Source: Faecalibacterium prausnitzii (lineage in GTDB: Bacteria; Bacillota; Clostridia; Oscillospirales; Ruminococcaceae). From it: a DNA stretch of 64,000 nt. The DNA is taken from NCBI RefSeq assembly GCF_019967995.1, contig NZ_CP065377.1, positions 1,984,001-2,048,000 on the forward strand. The letters run 5' to 3'. The position numbers and the translations under genes are program-made. Below are positions 61,058-64,000 of the stretch, in pieces. The number at the start of each line of letters is the position of its first letter. Position 1 is the stretch's first letter. The notes under the pieces were generated by a model that ran no database searches, was not told the DNA's origin, and was given only the letters and a program-made list of their open reading frames with translations.

Positions 61058-61366
61058 TCATTTTGCCAGACCCTCCACGATTTTGGAGAGGGCATCCACC
61101 TGTTCCCCATCCAGACGCTTCAGGTTTTCCACCATCTTCCGGATGGTCTCCGGGTCTGCACTGCCGTCCTCAAAAAATTCTTTCGGCGTGATGTGGAGGT
61201 ACTCGCAGATGTAGAAGAAATTCGTCATCGTCGGAAAGGTCTTTCCATTCTCAATGCTATTGATATATCCATGGTTCTGCCCCAGCGACAAACTCATATC
61301 TCTGGCAGAGACACCTTTCTGCATTCTCAATTGTGCCAAACGTTTGGAGAACATCTCTTCGTACAT
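61058..61366 (-). CDS. XRE-family helix-turn-helix regulator
   Basis: A 102-residue regulator with an HTH at residues 8-62 (LAQLRMQKGVSARDMSLSLGQNHGYINSIENGKTFPTMTNFFYICEYL), then a short helical tail with acidic/basic residues (ETIRKMVENLKRLDGEQVDALSKIVEGL). ITPKEFF after the HTH is common in this group. ATG 61366 is chosen, with AAGGA upstream; ATG 61378 would be too near it. It is divergent from the unknown gene at 61514, with about 150 bp between, and is a good candidate to control it. The coding sequence is A+T-richer than its left neighbour. Confidence 0.85.
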   Translation of the reverse strand: MYEEMFSKRLAQLRMQKGVSARDMSLSLGQNHGYINSIENGKTFPTMTNFFYICEYLHITPKEFFEDGSADPETIRKMVENLKRLDGEQVDALSKIVEGLAK

Positions 61367-61440
61367 GCAAAGCACCATCCTTTTGTCATATTGTATCGGA
61401 TAGTATAGCAATTTTCGGCACTTTTTATGTTCCATTTCTC

Positions 61441-61469
61441 TTGTTGTGTCAGTTTATTTCTGATATAAT
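61441..61469 (+). promoter_or_regulatory. Promoter of the A+T-rich insert
   Basis: -35 TTGTTG (61441-61446), 17-nt spacer, -10 TATAAT (61464-61469), about 45 nt before the unknown gene at 61514. Confidence 0.7.
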
Positions 61470-61513
61470 TTGATTGGCAACAGAATTTATCCGAGATTTT
61501 GAGGAGGAATATC

Positions 61514-62167
61514 ATGTTAGGCTTTTTTAGTTTATTTTCAAAAGAACCCGAAAGAATATCCCCGTCTATAATTGAGGCATCTGACGACTTCCAGAAAAAT
61601 CTCAAAATCATAAAAAATCTTCAAGAACTCATTCGTGGAATGTCCATCTCCCCCGCAAAAGTTTCTTTTTCTACTGGATGTGCAAATCTAAGGCTTCATA
61701 CGATACCATTCACACTTTCTGCGGATATCAACAACTCAGAGCTTATTACCGCGTTAAACCGATACTATAATCATAAATATTTCTATCCTTCTCAAGCACA
61801 TAAATACGTTGACTCCGTTTCTGAATTGCAGAAATACTTATCTGACCTCTGGGCTGAAAGCGACAAAGATTTGGAAATCATTGAGGAACTTCTTTTTCGT
61901 GATGCTTATCATAAATCCCTTCGTCAAAGTTATCCTTTTTGCAACTACACTATACACGGGTTTGTAGAGGATGATTTTGGTGTATATCAAAACGACCAGC
62001 ATAATTATTCCCCTGTCAGAGGCAACTCAATTCATTTTTCCCATTCTTCCTATATTACACCTGCAATCTCCCCTACTACATCTTCTGGCCGCCAAAAAAC
62101 AGAAAAAAATTTGGAGAATGATTTTAGCACTTATAGTCAATTACTCTTGAAAAAAGTAAATGTATAA
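61514..62167 (+). CDS. Unknown protein, 217 residues, A+T-rich gene
   Basis: I do not recognise this protein. It opens MLGFFSLFSKEPERISPSIIE, contains an amphipathic stretch (DDFQKNLKIIKNLQELIRG), aromatic- and Tyr/His-rich sections in the middle (RYYNHKYFYPSQAHKY), and a polar Ser/Thr/Asn-rich tail. There is no signal peptide or membrane segment. GAGGAGG precedes ATG 61514. The gene is much richer in A+T than the flanks (20 of 60 G/C at 61741-61800, against 41 of 60 at 60541-60600 within pfkA), and it lies 15 bp before the repeat-protein gene, suggesting one transferred unit. Confidence 0.75.
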   Translation: MLGFFSLFSKEPERISPSIIEASDDFQKNLKIIKNLQELIRGMSISPAKVSFSTGCANLRLHTIPFTLSADINNSELITALNRYYNHKYFYPSQAHKYVDSVSELQKYLSDLWAESDKDLEIIEELLFRDAYHKSLRQSYPFCNYTIHGFVEDDFGVYQNDQHNYSPVRGNSIHFSHSSYITPAISPTTSSGRQKTEKNLENDFSTYSQLLLKKVNV

Positions 62168-62182
62168 TCGGGAGGTTTTTCT

Positions 62183-62527
62183 ATGGCAACAATTTATCGT
62201 GGAACTGGTTGGAGTTCGGACTGCATTGGTGAAACCAAAAACGGTACGGTCTACCGTGGCACCGGCTGGAGCTCAGATGCAGTTGGTGAGTACAAAGATG
62301 GTACGATTTATCGTGGCTGCGGCCTGCACTCGGATGCCATTGGCGAGTATAAAAATGGCACCATTTATACCGGCCTTGGCTTGCATTCCAGAGAAATCGG
62401 AGAATATAAGGATGGAACGATCTATCGTGGAATCGGTTGGAGTTCCACAGCCATCGGCGAATACAAAGAAGGCTCGGATGGTGTAGCCGCTGCGGCACTT
62501 CTGCTGTTGGCCGCTGACCTGCTCTGA
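62183..62527 (+). CDS. Five-repeat protein with hydrophobic tail (beta-flower-like)
   Basis: A 114-residue protein made of five 19-residue repeats of the form TIYRGxGWSSxxIGEYKxG, residues 3-98, followed by an Ala/Leu-rich hydrophobic end (about residues 102-114). The short alternating Tyr, Gly, Trp and Ser motifs suggest small beta-hairpins in a circular or flower-like arrangement. I recall that proteins with this kind of repeat plus a hydrophobic tail were described as beta-flower folds from predicted structures. No enzymatic motif is visible; the tail may insert in a membrane. It follows the unknown gene by 15 bp. GGGAGG precedes the ATG. Confidence 0.85.
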   Translation: MATIYRGTGWSSDCIGETKNGTVYRGTGWSSDAVGEYKDGTIYRGCGLHSDAIGEYKNGTIYTGLGLHSREIGEYKDGTIYRGIGWSSTAIGEYKEGSDGVAAAALLLLAADLL

Positions 62528-62546
62528 CGCAATTTGATCCATACGC

Positions 62547-62590
62547 AAAAAGGAGCACTCCCCTGCATCATGCAGAGGGGTGCTCCTTTT
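62547..62590. terminator. Bidirectional terminator after the repeat-protein gene
   Basis: Stem AAAAGGAGCACTCCCCTGCA / TGCAGAGGGGTGCTCCTTTT with a TCA-type loop. It also ends rfbB on the minus strand. Confidence 0.92.
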
Positions 62591-62620
62591 GGTTTTGCGA
62601 TTCCGAGGGCTTACAAGCAC

Positions 62621-63685
62621 TTACTTATTCTTGTACATTTCCTCGTAGTACTTCTGGTAGTTGCCGCTGGTGATGTGCTCCATCCACTCCTCGTGGTCGA
62701 GGTACCAGTCGATGGTCAGGACGATGCCCTTCTCGAACGGGGTCTCCGGGTACCAGCCCAGATCGTTCTTGATCTTGGTGGGGTCGATGCCGTAGCGGCG
62801 GTCATGGCCCAGACGGTCGGCAACGTGCTTGATGAGGTCTTCGCTGATGCCGTCATCCTTCAGGCGGTCGTGCAGCTGCTCGATGATGGTCTTGACGATG
62901 AAGATGTTGGGGCGCTCGTTGTGGCCGCCGACGTTGTAGACCTCGCCGATCTTGCCGCCATTGCAGACCATATCAATGGCCTTGCAGTGGTCTTCCACGT
63001 ACAGCCAGTCGCGGATCTGCATTCCGTCGCCGTAGACGGGCAGCTGCTTGTGGTGCTTGACGTTGTTGATCATCAGGGGGATCAGCTTCTCCGGGAACTG
63101 ATAGGGGCCGTAGTTGTTGGAGCAGCGGGTGATGTTGATGGGCATCCCGTAGGTATCGTGGAATGCCATGACGAACATGTCGGCACTGGCCTTGGAGGAA
63201 GAGTAGGGGCTGTGGGGGCACAGCGGGGTGGTCTCCATGAAGAAGCCCTCGGCACCCAGAGCGCCATAGACCTCGTCGGTCGAGACCTGCAGATACTTCT
63301 TGCCCTCTTTCCAGGTCTTGGCCTCGGCGTCATACCAGGCCTCCTTGGCGCGCTGCAGCAGGTTCACCGTGCCCATGACGTTGCTCTGGACGAAGATCTC
63401 CGGGTTCTTGATGGAGCGGTCCACGTGGCTCTCTGCGGCAAAGTTGATGACGTAATCGAAATCGTACTTTGCGAACAGGCCCTCGACCAGCTCCTTATCG
63501 CAGATATCGCCCTGCACGAAGACGTGGCGGGGGTCGCCCTCGACGTCCTTCAGGTTTTCCAGATTGCCCGCATAGGTCAGCTTATCCAGGTTGACCAGCA
63601 GGATTTCCGGGTACTTCTTGAGCATATAATGCACAAAGTTCGAGCCAATAAAGCCGGCGCAGCCGGTGATCAGATATTTTTTCAT
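62621..63685 (-). CDS. rfbB: dTDP-glucose 4,6-dehydratase
   Basis: A 354-residue SDR enzyme making dTDP-4-keto-6-deoxyglucose, the second step to dTDP-rhamnose. NAD site TGCAGFIGSNFVHYML at the start; catalytic Thr/Asp/Glu in STDEVYG; YxxxK as YSSSK; RCSNNYGPYQFPEKLIP is characteristic. Rhamnose is used in cell-wall polysaccharides. The rfbD-like gene immediately upstream on the same strand is the partial gene at 63809, separated by the repeat at 63741-63810. Confidence 0.96.
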   Translation of the reverse strand: MKKYLITGCAGFIGSNFVHYMLKKYPEILLVNLDKLTYAGNLENLKDVEGDPRHVFVQGDICDKELVEGLFAKYDFDYVINFAAESHVDRSIKNPEIFVQSNVMGTVNLLQRAKEAWYDAEAKTWKEGKKYLQVSTDEVYGALGAEGFFMETTPLCPHSPYSSSKASADMFVMAFHDTYGMPINITRCSNNYGPYQFPEKLIPLMINNVKHHKQLPVYGDGMQIRDWLYVEDHCKAIDMVCNGGKIGEVYNVGGHNERPNIFIVKTIIEQLHDRLKDDGISEDLIKHVADRLGHDRRYGIDPTKIKNDLGWYPETPFEKGIVLTIDWYLDHEEWMEHITSGNYQKYYEEMYKNK

Positions 63686-63740
63686 AGTTTGATTCTTTCC
63701 TCAAAACAATTTGTTTCTCTTTTTTCGTTTTTTTGATACA

Positions 63741-63810
63741 ACCTCTCAGTCACCTGCGGTGACAGCTCTCCCTTCGGGAGAGCTGGATGCGAAGCGGCCT
63801 GAGAGGGTTT
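63741..63810 (+). repeat. Palindromic intergenic repeat, copy D (complete)
   Basis: Outer arms AACCTCTCAG and CTGAGAGGGTT; inside are TCACC-TGC-GGTGA, then CAGCTCTCCC-TTC-GGGAGAGCTG, then GATGCGAAGCGGC. It reads as a nested palindrome. It is the clearest copy of the family and lies between rfbB and rfbD. Confidence 0.85.
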
Positions 63811-64000
63811 ACTTCATGCCGTTGTCGCCGTCCCAATGCTCAAAGAAGCAGGCCAGGGCAGCTTTCCAATCCCGCACCTCGTTGCCGACGGTGCAGCGCA
63901 GCATCCGGTTGTCCAGAGCGCTCCACTTGGGGCGGTCGGCGCTTTCGGGGTGCTTGGCCTTGTACTCCTCGCTGGTGCAGGGGGCCACGGTCGCGTCCAC
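63809..64000 (-). CDS. rfbD: dTDP-4-dehydrorhamnose reductase, C-terminal part
   Basis: The last 63 codons of a gene that continues past the right edge. The pattern RPKWSALDNRMLR followed by VRDWKAALACFFEH fits the C-terminus of RfbD (RP-NS-LD-KL, then DW--AL). The enzyme reduces dTDP-4-keto-rhamnose, the last step of dTDP-rhamnose synthesis, so it belongs with rfbB next door. The start is outside the window. A related NAD-sugar epimerase/reductase cannot be excluded on 63 residues. Confidence 0.78.
   Translation of the reverse strand: MDATVAPCTSEEYKAKHPESADRPKWSALDNRMLRCTVGNEVRDWKAALACFFEHWDGDNGMK

Noticed and set aside
61341..61611. Small minus-strand open frame beside the XRE gene
   Set aside because: It lies antisense to the 5' end of the 217-residue gene, has no ribosome binding site, and no recognisable content.
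62183..62527. CRISPR array or minisatellite suggested by 57-bp periodicity
   Set aside because: The repeat unit is a coding repeat of 19 codons without constant spacer-repeat alternation, and the reading frame is open with a ribosome binding site.

Overview
The window reads as chromosomal DNA of a G+C-rich Gram-positive gut anaerobe, most likely a Faecalibacterium-type member of the Oscillospiraceae (Clostridia). This is inferred from RNase J, a ribosome-protection-type GTPase with a YacP tail, LL-diaminopimelate aminotransferase (DapL), a sodium-pumping decarboxylase beta subunit, methylglyoxal synthase, and clean sigma-A promoters (TTGACA, 17 nt, TATAAT) in G+C-rich sequence. I saw no phage, IS element, CRISPR array, rRNA or replication origin.

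Layout. 1-9 kb: RNase J (cut by the left edge), RNase HI with a degenerate MnmA-like partner, methylglyoxal synthase, then the cell-shape cluster mreB-mreC-mreD-mrdA (minus strand), and maf with dut. 9-16.4 kb: a U32 peptidase-family protein and ZapA, then glycogen phosphorylase and a GH13 alpha-glucanase. 16.5-21.4 kb: an NfeD/SPFH/YhcH operon, an HTH-desulfoferrodoxin-GNAT fusion, and MgtE behind a long attenuator-like leader. 21.4-30 kb: a GntR-controlled ABC exporter, ProS, acyl carrier protein, DapF-DapL, a decarboxylase beta subunit behind another terminator-bearing leader, and an aldose epimerase. 30-36 kb: 2-hydroxyacid dehydrogenase and sirtuin, NAD(P)HX dehydratase, and the TetM-like GTPase fused to a NYN nuclease domain. 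36-44.6 kb: a complete oligopeptide importer with two tandem solute-binding lipoproteins. 44.8-48.5 kb: lower glycolysis (pgk, tpiA, gpmI). 48.8-50 kb: an SPFH protein coupled to a ribbon-helix-helix protein. 50-53.7 kb: rpmG-secE-nusG-rplK-rplA and rplJ-rplL with an L10 leader. 54-59.3 kb: ddl, murI, a DUF1934 protein, argS and a CPBP protease. 59.5-59.7 kb: tRNA-Gln and tRNA-Pro. 59.9-64 kb: a phosphofructokinase, an A+T-rich three-gene insert (XRE regulator, unknown protein, 19-residue-repeat protein), and dTDP-rhamnose genes rfbB and rfbD (cut by the right edge).

Together the genes serve wall synthesis and shape (mre, mrdA, ddl, murI, dapF, dapL), glycogen and sugar breakdown (glgP, GH13, pfk, pgk, tpiA, gpmI), peptide uptake, and translation. 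The best candidates for something new are the GTPase-NYN fusion, the HTH-desulfoferrodoxin-GNAT fusion, the A+T-rich insert with its repeat protein, the mgtE and oadB leaders, and a four-copy palindromic intergenic repeat.
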